From Sphingobacterium sp. BN32 (GTDB lineage Bacteria > Bacteroidota > Bacteroidia > Sphingobacteriales > Sphingobacteriaceae), in the NCBI RefSeq assembly GCF_030503615.1, contig NZ_CP129963.1, positions 2,356,001 through 2,420,000 on the forward strand: a stretch of 64,000 bases of DNA. The letters run 5' to 3'. Within the stretch, counting starts at the first letter, position 1. Every line of letters begins with the position of its first letter. The notes under the pieces are model-generated. The model did no database searches. It was not told where the DNA came from and saw only the letters and a list, made by a program, of their open reading frames with translations. The translations under genes and the position numbers were made by a program. Below are positions 1-7,695 of this stretch, one piece after another.

Positions 1-223
1 AGGGCATTACAAAAGTAGTTATTTCGTGAAAATAAATATAGGGTTGCTTAATAAAAAAGACTACTTGTAGTTGTTTGTCTACAAAAATTAAATAGTGTTC
101 GTAAACGTTAAAAAAGATTTGTATGCAAAAATAGGAATTAACATTAAGAAAAACACCAAAGTAATAGAAGAATGCCTTTAATAACGCTTATTTAACTTTT
201 TTTTATTTATTTCGTAATATAAA

Positions 224-883
224 ATGCCTGATATGAGTTTGACAGTCTTAGAGGAATATATTGAAACAGGGAATCATCAAGATTTAGATCTTTTGTTGAG
301 TAAAAACCCAGATTTATTGAAAGAAAGTACAAGCCATGAAATATCTCCTTTGCTCCTGGCGTGCTATTATCATAAAACACAGATTGTTCAAGTCATGCTC
401 AAATATCTATCCAGCATAACTATTCATGAAGCCTGTGCAGCGGGACTCAGCGAACAAGTACGATTTATGTTGGAACAGAAGCCAGATGTTATTAACGAGC
501 TTTCCTCACACGGCTTCTACCCCATTGGGATAGCAGCTCATTTTGGACAAGAAGAAATTGTCCGGATGCTGTTACGCAGCCACGCGAATCCGAACGCGGC
601 TTCAAAAAACGGGTATCAGGTCTATCCGATTCATGCTGCATTGAGCGCACAACACGATAATATTGTAAAAATGCTAATTGAGGCAGGCGCAGAAGTAAAT
701 GTTGTGCAATCTTCTCGTATTACCCCAATGCACCTAGCTGCTCAACAGGGAAATATTGATTTGATCATTATACTTTTGGAACATGGAGCTGACATCAGTA
801 TTAGATATGAGTTTGGCCAAACGGCATCTGATTTAGCAGCAGACAAAGGCTTCCATGATATAGCAGAAATATTAAAGAGCTAG
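224..883 (+). CDS. Ankyrin-repeat protein
   Basis: A 219-residue protein made almost wholly of ankyrin repeats, for example GFYPIGIAAHFGQEEIVRML near residue 95, a YPIHAALSAQHDNIVKMLIEAGA unit and TPMHLAAQQGNIDLIIILLE near residue 165. Such repeats form a protein-binding solenoid, and no catalytic domain is visible. No signal peptide is seen, so it is probably cytoplasmic. Its stop codon overlaps the stop of the convergent DUF2851 gene by 4 bp. The partner cannot be inferred from the sequence. The family call is secure, the function unknown. Confidence 0.9.
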   Translation: MPDMSLTVLEEYIETGNHQDLDLLLSKNPDLLKESTSHEISPLLLACYYHKTQIVQVMLKYLSSITIHEACAAGLSEQVRFMLEQKPDVINELSSHGFYPIGIAAHFGQEEIVRMLLRSHANPNAASKNGYQVYPIHAALSAQHDNIVKMLIEAGAEVNVVQSSRITPMHLAAQQGNIDLIIILLEHGADISIRYEFGQTASDLAADKGFHDIAEILKS

Positions 884-2160
884 CTACGGTTAATGATCGA
901 AGCGCCAATACCGCAATGTAAACAGCGCTTTTTTCCGCAATAAGAGCTTCGCAATTGCAAGACAGCCTGACTATCCAATGCGGATTCTAGAGGTAACCCT
1001 AAACTCTTGAAAGGGCGTACTAGCTTATTCTTCTCAACCGGCATGTGCTCTAACCATTCCAAAGAACGATTGACTAAACGACCATTGCCGACATACTTTC
1101 CATACGAAAATAAAATTAACGCAAAACTATTGATCACCAGCAGCTGAAAAAACTCCTTTGATATTGATGTGCTATGACCAACCGACTCCTTTTCAAAATG
1201 ATAATGATTTGACCAGAATTCAGGAATCTCTAAATTATCTACAAAATATTTTATTTCGTCCAACGATTCTGTCGTTGTTATCCACGAGAACCAAGAAGAT
1301 TGATGTGTATAAAGAGAAGCGAGTTGAGCTAGTTTAAAAGTGGGAAAATTTGCCGGACGCATCCGCATGAATTTCCATTGATATGGAGATAGACTTTCTA
1401 ATCCATGTAGCTTTTCGATATAGGCGTACTCTTTCTTTAAGTCCTGTACGTAGCTTTCTCTTTCTGAGGCATTTTGTAGGAAGCCCGCTTGACCGAAGAA
1501 CAATGCATGAACCAACCGAGGCTGGTGAGCGAATTTCTTCAGTAGTTTTAGATTCAGTAGCCTACTCAGTGCTTTAAACTGCTCTTTGTTTACCTTCATT
1601 CCAAATGCAGAAGCTATGAGAATCAGCGTCACCCTTTCCCAATCACCTTGCGTCTCTTTGAGAAGTACTTTCACGTGCTCATAGCGAACCTCTAAACGCT
1701 CGACAACAGCCCGTTGCAGTACCTGCAGTTTGATGTGCTTAGGCACATTCTTAATATCATAAGCGCAAGGGATAGGATTTATATTCTGCAACAAGGTGTT
1801 TGCTTTCCATACAATTTCGGGCTCGATTAATTCCTTGAGATTCAAGCTAGGCAACAAGGAACCATCTGCTAAATAACAAGGGTCCTCCCCTTCCCAAATC
1901 ACATGTAATATGACTGAATTGTATGCGGGATTTTCTTGATGGCCATGAATATACCAGTCTTTTGCTGACACATGCACTTCTACATTTCCTGAGATGTAGA
2001 TACCCTCGATGTATAACAACGCGCTTTGAAAATCAGGTCCAGCGTCATGGTTCCAGTCTCCAGGATGCAAAATACGTATGGGCAGCCCTGCGCTTGTAAA
2101 TAGGGGAATCTGACGAAACAATCTGAACCGCCAAATGAATTGAAGGATATCTTCGGACAT
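880..2160 (-). CDS. DUF2851 family protein
   Basis: A 426-residue protein with the DUF2851 N-terminal signature: an ILQFIWRFRLF start, then HPGDWNHDAGPDFQSA near residue 35 and GNVEVHVSAKDWYIHGH near residue 60. The family is common in Bacteroidota and has no established function. The ATG at 2160 is preferred over the in-frame GTG two codons upstream because family members start close to the SEDILQFIW segment. A cysteine cluster near the C-terminus (CGKKRCLHCGIGA) could bind a metal; that is an inference. The gene converges on the ankyrin gene with overlapping stops. Confidence 0.85.
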   Translation of the reverse strand: MSEDILQFIWRFRLFRQIPLFTSAGLPIRILHPGDWNHDAGPDFQSALLYIEGIYISGNVEVHVSAKDWYIHGHQENPAYNSVILHVIWEGEDPCYLADGSLLPSLNLKELIEPEIVWKANTLLQNINPIPCAYDIKNVPKHIKLQVLQRAVVERLEVRYEHVKVLLKETQGDWERVTLILIASAFGMKVNKEQFKALSRLLNLKLLKKFAHQPRLVHALFFGQAGFLQNASERESYVQDLKKEYAYIEKLHGLESLSPYQWKFMRMRPANFPTFKLAQLASLYTHQSSWFSWITTTESLDEIKYFVDNLEIPEFWSNHYHFEKESVGHSTSISKEFFQLLVINSFALILFSYGKYVGNGRLVNRSLEWLEHMPVEKNKLVRPFKSLGLPLESALDSQAVLQLRSSYCGKKRCLHCGIGASIINRS

Positions 2161-2210
2161 GCGCACAACCGAACATAGCCAATGTATATTAACTTAAATG
2201 CTAAAAAATA

Positions 2211-3263
2211 TTAGGAATGAATTAAGGTTTGAAGACTATCGGAGCCTACTTTCTCCATAGACCTTTGCTCGCCTTCAATCTGTGGTGCGGGGATGCCAGA
2301 AGACCAAGTCTCGGCTGACCGGAAAATCCGCGCTTCGTCCCACAAATCTGCAGCAATAAACATATCCAGGGTTTTCTTGCCCCCTTCTATAATGATCGAC
2401 TGCACATCCATTAAATATAATTGGTAAAGAATCTGTTGCGGAAGGTAAAGATCGAAGTTCTCAAGTTCGACGAACTTAAGATGCCCCTGCCATTCAGTCT
2501 TTACAGAATTGAACACAATGGTTTCCGCCTGATCATTTAGAATTGCAAAATCCTGAGGAACGGCTAAGTTTTTATCTATCAATACGCGCTTTGGATTCGT
2601 TCCTTTCCAATCTCGAACTGTAAGGCTCGGATTATCTAGGATCGCGGTATTTTTGCCGACCAAGATCGCATCTTCCTCAGCTCGCCATTTGTGAACCAAC
2701 TGCTTGCTTGCTACATTCGATATCCACTTCCGAGCAGCTTCCAGAGGAGCAAAATAGCCATCGGCTGTTTGTGCCCATTTTAAAATGACGTAAGGACGGA
2801 ACTTCTCTAACTTCGTGAAAAATCGACGATTTATCCATCGGGCCTCTTTCTCCAGGAGACCAACGTCAGTCGCTATTCCTGCATCTTGCAGTTTTTTTAA
2901 ACCGGCGCCATTCACTTTTGCAAAAGGATCTAAACATGCAATAACAGCTTTCTGAAATCCCATATTGACTAAAAGATCTGCACAGGGAGGCGTTTTTCCA
3001 TGATGAGCACAAGGCTCTAAACTAACATAGATTGTAGATTCGCTAAACATGGCTCTAGCCTCTTCCTCACCGTATCTGGCAATAGTTTGATTTACGGCAT
3101 TTACTTCCGCATGGGCCCCACCATAGGGAGAAGTGAAACCCTCGCCGATGATCTGATCCTGAAATACAATGACCGCCCCAACCATAGGATTCGGGCTTGT
3201 TGTCCCTGCCCCTAAAACTGCCAACTCCAAACAGCGCTGCATGTAATCTTGATCACTCATCAT
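2211..3263 (-). CDS. ribD: Bifunctional riboflavin deaminase/reductase RibD
   Basis: RibD catalyses the second and third steps of riboflavin synthesis: deamination of the pyrimidine intermediate, then NADPH-dependent reduction of its ribosyl side chain. The 350-residue protein shows the zinc deaminase motifs HAEVNAV (about 51) and PCAHHGKTPPCAD (about 83) in the N-terminal half. The C-terminal half is a reductase domain with IIIEGGKKTLDMF near 290. Length fits the family. The double ATG makes the start ambiguous by one codon. The gene is divergent from prmC with a 65-bp gap; no other riboflavin gene is nearby. Confidence 0.95.
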   Translation of the reverse strand: MMSDQDYMQRCLELAVLGAGTTSPNPMVGAVIVFQDQIIGEGFTSPYGGAHAEVNAVNQTIARYGEEEARAMFSESTIYVSLEPCAHHGKTPPCADLLVNMGFQKAVIACLDPFAKVNGAGLKKLQDAGIATDVGLLEKEARWINRRFFTKLEKFRPYVILKWAQTADGYFAPLEAARKWISNVASKQLVHKWRAEEDAILVGKNTAILDNPSLTVRDWKGTNPKRVLIDKNLAVPQDFAILNDQAETIVFNSVKTEWQGHLKFVELENFDLYLPQQILYQLYLMDVQSIIIEGGKKTLDMFIAADLWDEARIFRSAETWSSGIPAPQIEGEQRSMEKVGSDSLQTLIHS

Positions 3264-3328
3264 ACCGCAAAACTATTAATTATATGGTTAAAAACACAGT
3301 TCTCTATTGATTTTTGTAGGTTTGTAAG

Positions 3329-4183
3329 ATGGTAACCTTATTAAAAATTCGCCAAGAATTCGTTGAAAAGCTAGGCGATATTTACGACGCTGATGAGGCT
3401 AAAACCTTGTCTCAGATTGCTGTTGAAGCAGTAACGGGCTGGAATCGAATGCAACAAAATATGCAATTACAAACGACGCTCGACAAAGAAGTAGTGAATG
3501 CATTAAATGACATGTTACAAACATTACGAGCCGGGAAACCCATACAACATATTCTTGGTCGCGCACCTTTTTACCATATGGATTTTACCGTCAATCAACA
3601 TACACTCATCCCTCGTCCAGAAACGGAGGAACTGGTTGAACTTATCCTTACCGACCATAAAGGGAAAGAAAACTTAAAAGTTGTCGATATAGGCACAGGC
3701 ACAGGCTGCATCGCTATCAGCCTCCAAAAGCACTTATTCAATGCCATGACGACGGCAGTCGATATTTCCAGCGATGCCCTGGAAGTTGCTCGTGAGAACG
3801 CAAAGAGATTAGGTGTGGCAATCGATTTCCGCTGTTTGGACATTCTCGAATGGGAATTTACTTTCGGCGAGGGGCAGTTTGATATTATCGTTAGCAATCC
3901 GCCTTATATTACGCAAACAGAGATGCGTGATATGCATCGAAATGTTTTGCAATATGAGCCACATACGGCTCTATTCGTCCCGGAAGAAGCTCCCCTCCTC
4001 TTTTATGACTATATCGCCGATTTTGCTTTATCTCACCTTGCACCGCAAGGAACTCTTTATTTCGAGATCAATCAATACCTCGCTGAGGAAACAAAAGCGC
4101 TAATGCTTAAAAAAGGGTTTTCGACTGCAGATATCTTTAACGACATAAACAATGTTCCTAGAATGTTGAAAGCCGCTTTATAG
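3329..4183 (+). CDS. prmC: Peptide chain release factor N5-glutamine methyltransferase PrmC
   Basis: PrmC (HemK) methylates the glutamine of the GGQ motif in release factors RF1 and RF2. The 284-residue protein has an N-terminal helical region ending in GKPIQHILGRAPFYHMDF. The SAM-binding motif VVDIGTGTGCIAISL lies near 115 and the diagnostic catalytic motif IVSNPPYI near 190. Length is normal. A TAGGTTTG that looks like a -7 element lies at 3317-3324, too near the ATG to be assigned with confidence. A terminator-like hairpin follows. Confidence 0.95.
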   Translation: MVTLLKIRQEFVEKLGDIYDADEAKTLSQIAVEAVTGWNRMQQNMQLQTTLDKEVVNALNDMLQTLRAGKPIQHILGRAPFYHMDFTVNQHTLIPRPETEELVELILTDHKGKENLKVVDIGTGTGCIAISLQKHLFNAMTTAVDISSDALEVARENAKRLGVAIDFRCLDILEWEFTFGEGQFDIIVSNPPYITQTEMRDMHRNVLQYEPHTALFVPEEAPLLFYDYIADFALSHLAPQGTLYFEINQYLAEETKALMLKKGFSTADIFNDINNVPRMLKAAL

Positions 4184-4257
4184 AGTTTCAAAAAACATGC
4201 GGATAATTTGAGACCGGAGTATCCAATTAATCGCGATAGTGTTAGCAACATCGAATC

Positions 4258-4306
4258 AAAAAAAGGCCTAAATCAGCAAAAGGGAAACGTTAGGGCTATT
4301 TTTTCA
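4258..4306 (+). terminator. Probable rho-independent terminator after prmC
   Basis: Two arms, AAAAAAGGCCTAA and TTAGGGCTATTTTTT, pair with one internal mismatch around an 18-nt loop, and the second arm ends in a T tract. The position, 75 bp after the prmC stop and before the tRNA promoter, fits a terminator. Confidence 0.55.
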
Positions 4307-4356
4307 AACTGAAAAACAACGAGTTAAAAATTAGACCTTCTTTTTTTAACAAAAGA

Positions 4357-4388
4357 TTTGGACTGTATGGATGATTTTTCTACCTTTG
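4357..4388 (+). promoter_or_regulatory. Bacteroidota-type promoter of tRNA-Lys
   Basis: TTTG at 4357-4360 and TACCTTTG at 4381-4388 are separated by 20 bp. This is an exact match to the Bacteroidota housekeeping promoter (TTTG, 19-21 bp, TAnnTTTG). Transcription would start around 4394, about 40 nt before the mature tRNA. Confidence 0.85.
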
Positions 4389-4432
4389 CATCACTTCAAA
4401 CAACGAAGGGTACTACAAAATATCAAGTACAA

Positions 4433-4505
4433 GATTCCGTAGCTCAGCTGGTAGAGCAATACACTTTTAATGTATGGGTCCTGGGTTCGAATCCCAGCGG
4501 GATCA
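4433..4505 (+). tRNA. tRNA-Lys (anticodon TTT)
   Basis: The 73-nt cloverleaf folds without gaps. Acceptor arms GATTCCG and CGGGATC pair with one G-T. The anticodon arm is ATACA, loop CTTTTAA, TGTAT, giving anticodon TTT (lysine). The T arm is CTGGG TTCGAAT CCCAG and the discriminator base is A. CCA is not encoded. It has its own promoter and terminator. Confidence 0.97.
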
Positions 4506-4770
4506 CAAAAAAAAGCAACTCCAAAAGAGTTGCTTTTTTTGTGCCCGATGGATTCGAACAGAAGCGTCGGGAGGGGTTCGATTCTGGAAGGCTCAGGGTT
4601 AGTGTTTGGGAATCGCGGGGCTGAGCCACTCCCAGCGGGATCACAAAAAAAGCAACTCCAAAAGAGTTGCTTTTTTTTGTGCCCGATGGATTCGAACAGA
4701 AGCGTCGGGATGGGTTCGATTCTGGAAGGCTCAGGGTTAGTGTTTGGGGATCGCGGGGCTGAGCCACTCC
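4492..4770. repeat. Two-copy 138-bp tandem repeat carrying the tRNA 3' end and terminator
   Basis: Unit 1 (4492-4629) and unit 2 (4630-4770) are nearly identical. Each starts with the last 13-14 nt of the tRNA (TCCCAGCGGGATCAC), continues through the terminator hairpin, and then has about 95 bp including a TTCGAA-rich stretch and the short inverted repeat GGCTCA...TGAGCC. The two units differ by a few substitutions and by A/T tract lengths. Open frames across it on both strands are by-products of the duplication. Unit 2 abuts the decayed thioredoxin gene. Confidence 0.9.
4514..4541 (+). terminator. Terminator of tRNA-Lys
   Basis: A perfect 7-bp stem GCAACTC / GAGTTGC with loop CAAAA, followed by seven T, starts 9 nt after the tRNA. 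The same hairpin recurs at 4652-4678 as part of the tandem duplication. Confidence 0.9.
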
Positions 4771-5092
4771 AATTGATCTTCTTTTGTAGCATTAATCCAT
4801 TTTTCTTTCCTACTTTCATCATCCAGGGAAATACCTAAAATATCAAAATTTTTAGTTTTGAATTTTTGATGAGCTTTCACAACATATTGATTTTCATCTC
4901 TACACGGTCCGCATCAGCTTGCCAAAAAAATTCAATAATAAATATTTCCCTTTCAAACTATTCAGCGATACCAAATTTCCAGATGTATCCCTACCACTAA
5001 AATCAGGTGCTACTTTTCCAACTTGAACTGCGTTCATACGATCAATACTCTTGCGAAATTCTTTACCGGTGGATGTTTGCTGATACCGAAAT
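4771..5092 (-). pseudogene. Decayed TlpA/ResA-type thioredoxin gene (3' truncated)
   Basis: Reading left from the stop of the YD-repeat gene gives QVGKVAPDFSGRDTSGNLVS, then LNSLKGKYLLLNF. After a +1 slip in a run of seven T (4924-4930) the frame continues AS*CGPCRDENQYVVKAHQKF and ends FDILGISLDDESRKEKW...QLEW. This is the core of a TlpA-family periplasmic thiol-disulfide oxidoreductase with the CGPC active site. The conserved Trp before CGPC is a TGA stop (4914-4916). The C-terminus is replaced by the 138-bp tandem repeat, and no signal peptide or start remains. Frameshift, nonsense codon and truncation together argue for a true pseudogene. Confidence 0.85.
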
Positions 5093-5094
5093 AT

Positions 5095-5790
5095 CTACCT
5101 CTTATTTAATGCTTCTATCATTCTCAATATTTCAACAGTTCCTTTTCCGTCGTTATTTTCAATACGATCAATTCGACCACGTAAATCATATTCTATCCGA
5201 GTATCTCCAATTTGAATTACCCTGCCATGAAGATCATATTCAACACGCTGATCACCTATTCTATCCACACGACCACGTAAATCATAATCAACATCCTGAT
5301 TCCCAATTCTATCCACGCGACCACGTAGATCATAATCAACATCTTGATTCCCGATTCTATCGACACGACCACGGAGATCATATTCGACATCCTGCTTACC
5401 AATTCTAACAACACGGCCACGAAGATCATACTCAACGTCCTGATTCCCTATTCTAACAACACGGCCACGAAGATCATACTCAACATCCTGTTCACCAACC
5501 TTCACGATTCTATTTCTGAGATCATATTCAATTCTTTGATCACCAATCTGCGATAAACGCCCGCGTAAATCGTACTCTAAGTGGTCGCCTCCAATTCGAC
5601 CAGCACTTCCCGCATAGAATGGAAGTGTATTGACCAAGTTCCCTTTTCCGTCGATTAGAACTTTAGAATCACCATTCTGAATGGAAATAACGTTATTATT
5701 GATAAGATCGATAAGTCCTAAGGAGATATTTTGCGCATGCACGTAGGTCGTGAAAGAGAAAAGTAGAAATGTAAAAAAGAGAGATTTCAT
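5095..5790 (-). CDS. Secreted YD-repeat (RHS-like) short protein
   Basis: A 231-residue protein with a clear signal peptide (MKSLFFTFLLFSFTTYVHAQ). It then has a short linker and nine tandem 16-residue units of the form EYDLRGRVxRIGNQDV from about residue 71 to 215. The units resemble the YD repeats of RHS proteins but there is no toxin or core domain. The ATG at 5790 is chosen because the signal peptide starts there. Central units are almost identical, suggesting recent expansion. The frame after its stop codon runs directly into the thioredoxin remnant. A possible -7 element (TAAATTTG on the minus strand) lies at 5867-5874. Function unknown. Confidence 0.8.
   Translation of the reverse strand: MKSLFFTFLLFSFTTYVHAQNISLGLIDLINNNVISIQNGDSKVLIDGKGNLVNTLPFYAGSAGRIGGDHLEYDLRGRLSQIGDQRIEYDLRNRIVKVGEQDVEYDLRGRVVRIGNQDVEYDLRGRVVRIGKQDVEYDLRGRVDRIGNQDVDYDLRGRVDRIGNQDVDYDLRGRVDRIGDQRVEYDLHGRVIQIGDTRIEYDLRGRIDRIENNDGKGTVEILRMIEALNKR
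5146..5577. repeat. Nine 48-bp coding tandem repeats
   Basis: The repeat tract of the YD-repeat gene, 48 bp per unit. Units in the middle (about 5240-5480) are nearly identical at the DNA level, the outer ones diverged. This is the pattern expected of unit gain and loss by slippage or recombination. Confidence 0.85.
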
Positions 5791-6117
5791 ATGCCAAATT
5801 GAGGTTAACAACTATCGATTTGACAAGTAAAAACAGCCGACGTTTAATGCTGTCTATTCGAATATTCAAATTTATTATTAGTAGAAATTGAAAGATGTTA
5901 TTGAGGAAATCAAAATTAGATAAATTGGAAGATAAACAACTTACAGAAGTCAAGAAAATGAAAAACGCATCCTAATAGATGCGCTGAAAGGAATGAAATC
6001 ATTGCTTCTCAAATCTTAGATTAGATCCAATCGATCGCCATTAATTTCCATAATCATATAATAGTGAATATGAAACCTTCATAAACTGACTTAAAAACAG
6101 TCGTTCATGAACTATTC
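5791..6117. other. Intergenic region
   Basis: 327 bp between the start of the YD-repeat gene and the stop of the UbiA-fusion gene. It holds the likely terminator at 5955-5985 and a -7-like CAAATTTA at 5867-5874 for leftward transcription without a convincing -33 element. No coding or RNA feature is seen in the rest. Confidence 0.5.
5955..5985 (-). terminator. Probable terminator of the UbiA-fusion gene
   Basis: CGCATC (5966-5971) and GATGCG (5978-5983) form a 6-bp stem with a 6-nt loop. On the minus strand it is followed by TTTTTCATTTT. Confidence 0.5.
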
Positions 6118-7632
6118 TCAAATCAAGCGAAAAAAAGGCACTAAAGCAAACCATAAGATGTACATCAAGGCAATAGCCATTATCCCATCAATACGGTCAG
6201 GCTTATTTCTCTTTTGAATAAAATTGAAAAACATCAGCAAAAGAATCCCGCCATGAATCGCTGCCAAATAAATTATATTGCCATAGGCGTCTTTAACGAG
6301 ATCAATTTGGTTCAACAACGCCACTGATATCAGCGACATTAATACGAAGAAACCTGCAAGATAAGCCCCTCCGGTCTTGCCTAATCGTACCACCAATGTT
6401 CCTTTGTTACCAGCCTTATCCGCCTGATAATCTGGAACACCAGCCATAATAATCGCAGGGATAATGGAGAAAAACAAAGGAATTCCTAATAGCCATGGGT
6501 AGGAATGATTGAAATCGCCACCCTGAAAAATAAAACCGCATAGAATAACCGCGAAGCTATGCGTAAATCCTACAATTATTTCTCCCATTCCATGATAGGA
6601 AAACTTCAAAGGTGGAGCGGTGTAGGAAATAGCGATACCAAACAGTAAAACTACACTCAATACTATCGTTGGAAAACTGCTTATGGAGACAATTCCTAAA
6701 AGTATAGTGGACAAACTGAGGGCAATCAACAGTCCCTTCATCGCTCTGATCAACTCATCATCCGATATTACACCGCTAACCAAAACCCTTGAGCCTCCTG
6801 AAAAAGGACCAAATGATTGGTTTAGCTTATCGGTTTCCTTGTCGTAATAATCATTACTAAATACGGTAATCACTTCAATCAAAAACAGCACGAGGTAGCC
6901 CAGTAAAAATACCGTCCAGTTAAAGGAATCGAATAACTTTGCATAGGCAAATGCGCCGATACCGTAGGCGAAGAAGGTCATGGGGTAAAACTGTAATCGG
7001 ATAGCCTGTATCCATGGCATCAGCTTTTTTATAAAGCGCTCTCTTGCATTTAAGACGCCGTTGCGGAGCGCATAACCTTGTTGATAGACTTTTTTCAACC
7101 AAAGATCCTTCTGTTCCTGGCTGGAATGCTTTATAGGACTCAGAAGCATCTTACGTACGGGGCTGACTCCACAGAACTTCAACGTCGCATTTTCCATAGA
7201 ACGACGCGAGGGTGCTCCATTCACAATTCGATCGATCAGCACAGGTGTATCCATCGTAATAATCAGCTGTGCAGTTTTGGGTTTCAGCAATTTCTCAAAA
7301 GCGTCGGGTTGTATTTCGTAAAATGCAAAGCCCGGCACAAATACCCGATCGACAAATCCCTTCATCAGTGCCGGCATATTGCCCCACCAAGTCGGATAAA
7401 TAAAGACCAGATGGTCCGCCCATTTAATTAGTTCCTTTGCCCTCACTATATCGGGTTCTGAAAATTGATCTTGAGGCGATGGAACGAGTACATTCAATTC
7501 AAAGTCTAAATCTGATAGTCGCAGAAACTCAACCTCCGCGCCTGCCGCCAGCGCACCAGCGCTGTATGCGTCTGCCAATGCCGAACAATAGCTGTCGGGG
7601 CGTGGATGTCCCAAAATGACAAGTACCTTCAT
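6118..7632 (-). CDS. NAD(P)H quinone-reductase-like / UbiA prenyltransferase fusion
   Basis: A 504-residue two-domain protein. Residues 1 to about 190 are a flavodoxin-2 fold NAD(P)H oxidoreductase (MKVLVILGHPRPDSYCSALA start; FIYPTWWGNMPALMKGFVDR near 85). The rest is a UbiA-type membrane prenyltransferase with two Asp-rich motifs, NDYYDKETD and DYQADKAGNK, and about eight membrane segments. UbiA enzymes attach a prenyl chain to an aromatic acceptor; the reductase half might reduce a quinone substrate or product. The start at 7632 is chosen because homology begins there. The gene lies 63 bp downstream of ppk1 on the same strand. The exact substrate is unknown. Confidence 0.85.
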   Translation of the reverse strand: MKVLVILGHPRPDSYCSALADAYSAGALAAGAEVEFLRLSDLDFELNVLVPSPQDQFSEPDIVRAKELIKWADHLVFIYPTWWGNMPALMKGFVDRVFVPGFAFYEIQPDAFEKLLKPKTAQLIITMDTPVLIDRIVNGAPSRRSMENATLKFCGVSPVRKMLLSPIKHSSQEQKDLWLKKVYQQGYALRNGVLNARERFIKKLMPWIQAIRLQFYPMTFFAYGIGAFAYAKLFDSFNWTVFLLGYLVLFLIEVITVFSNDYYDKETDKLNQSFGPFSGGSRVLVSGVISDDELIRAMKGLLIALSLSTILLGIVSISSFPTIVLSVVLLFGIAISYTAPPLKFSYHGMGEIIVGFTHSFAVILCGFIFQGGDFNHSYPWLLGIPLFFSIIPAIIMAGVPDYQADKAGNKGTLVVRLGKTGGAYLAGFFVLMSLISVALLNQIDLVKDAYGNIIYLAAIHGGILLLMFFNFIQKRNKPDRIDGIMAIALMYILWFALVPFFRLI

Positions 7633-7695
7633 ATAAAACTCTTTCTTATACAACAGGCTGCGAAAGAAAGTGTTTAAAATCAATGAAAAACCCCG

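Noticed and set aside
4391-4838. Overlapping open frames of 107-143 codons on both strands around the tRNA repeats
   Set aside because: They run through the tRNA, its terminators and the tandem repeat; the repeated peptide is a by-product of the duplicated DNA.
5007-5408. A His/Asp-rich 133-codon plus-strand frame
   Set aside because: It is the reverse strand of the YD-repeat tract, and its periodic composition follows from the 48-bp repeats.
5146-5577. Regular 48-bp repeats as a possible CRISPR array
   Set aside because: There are no unique spacers; the repeats are contiguous and in frame within a coding sequence with a signal peptide.
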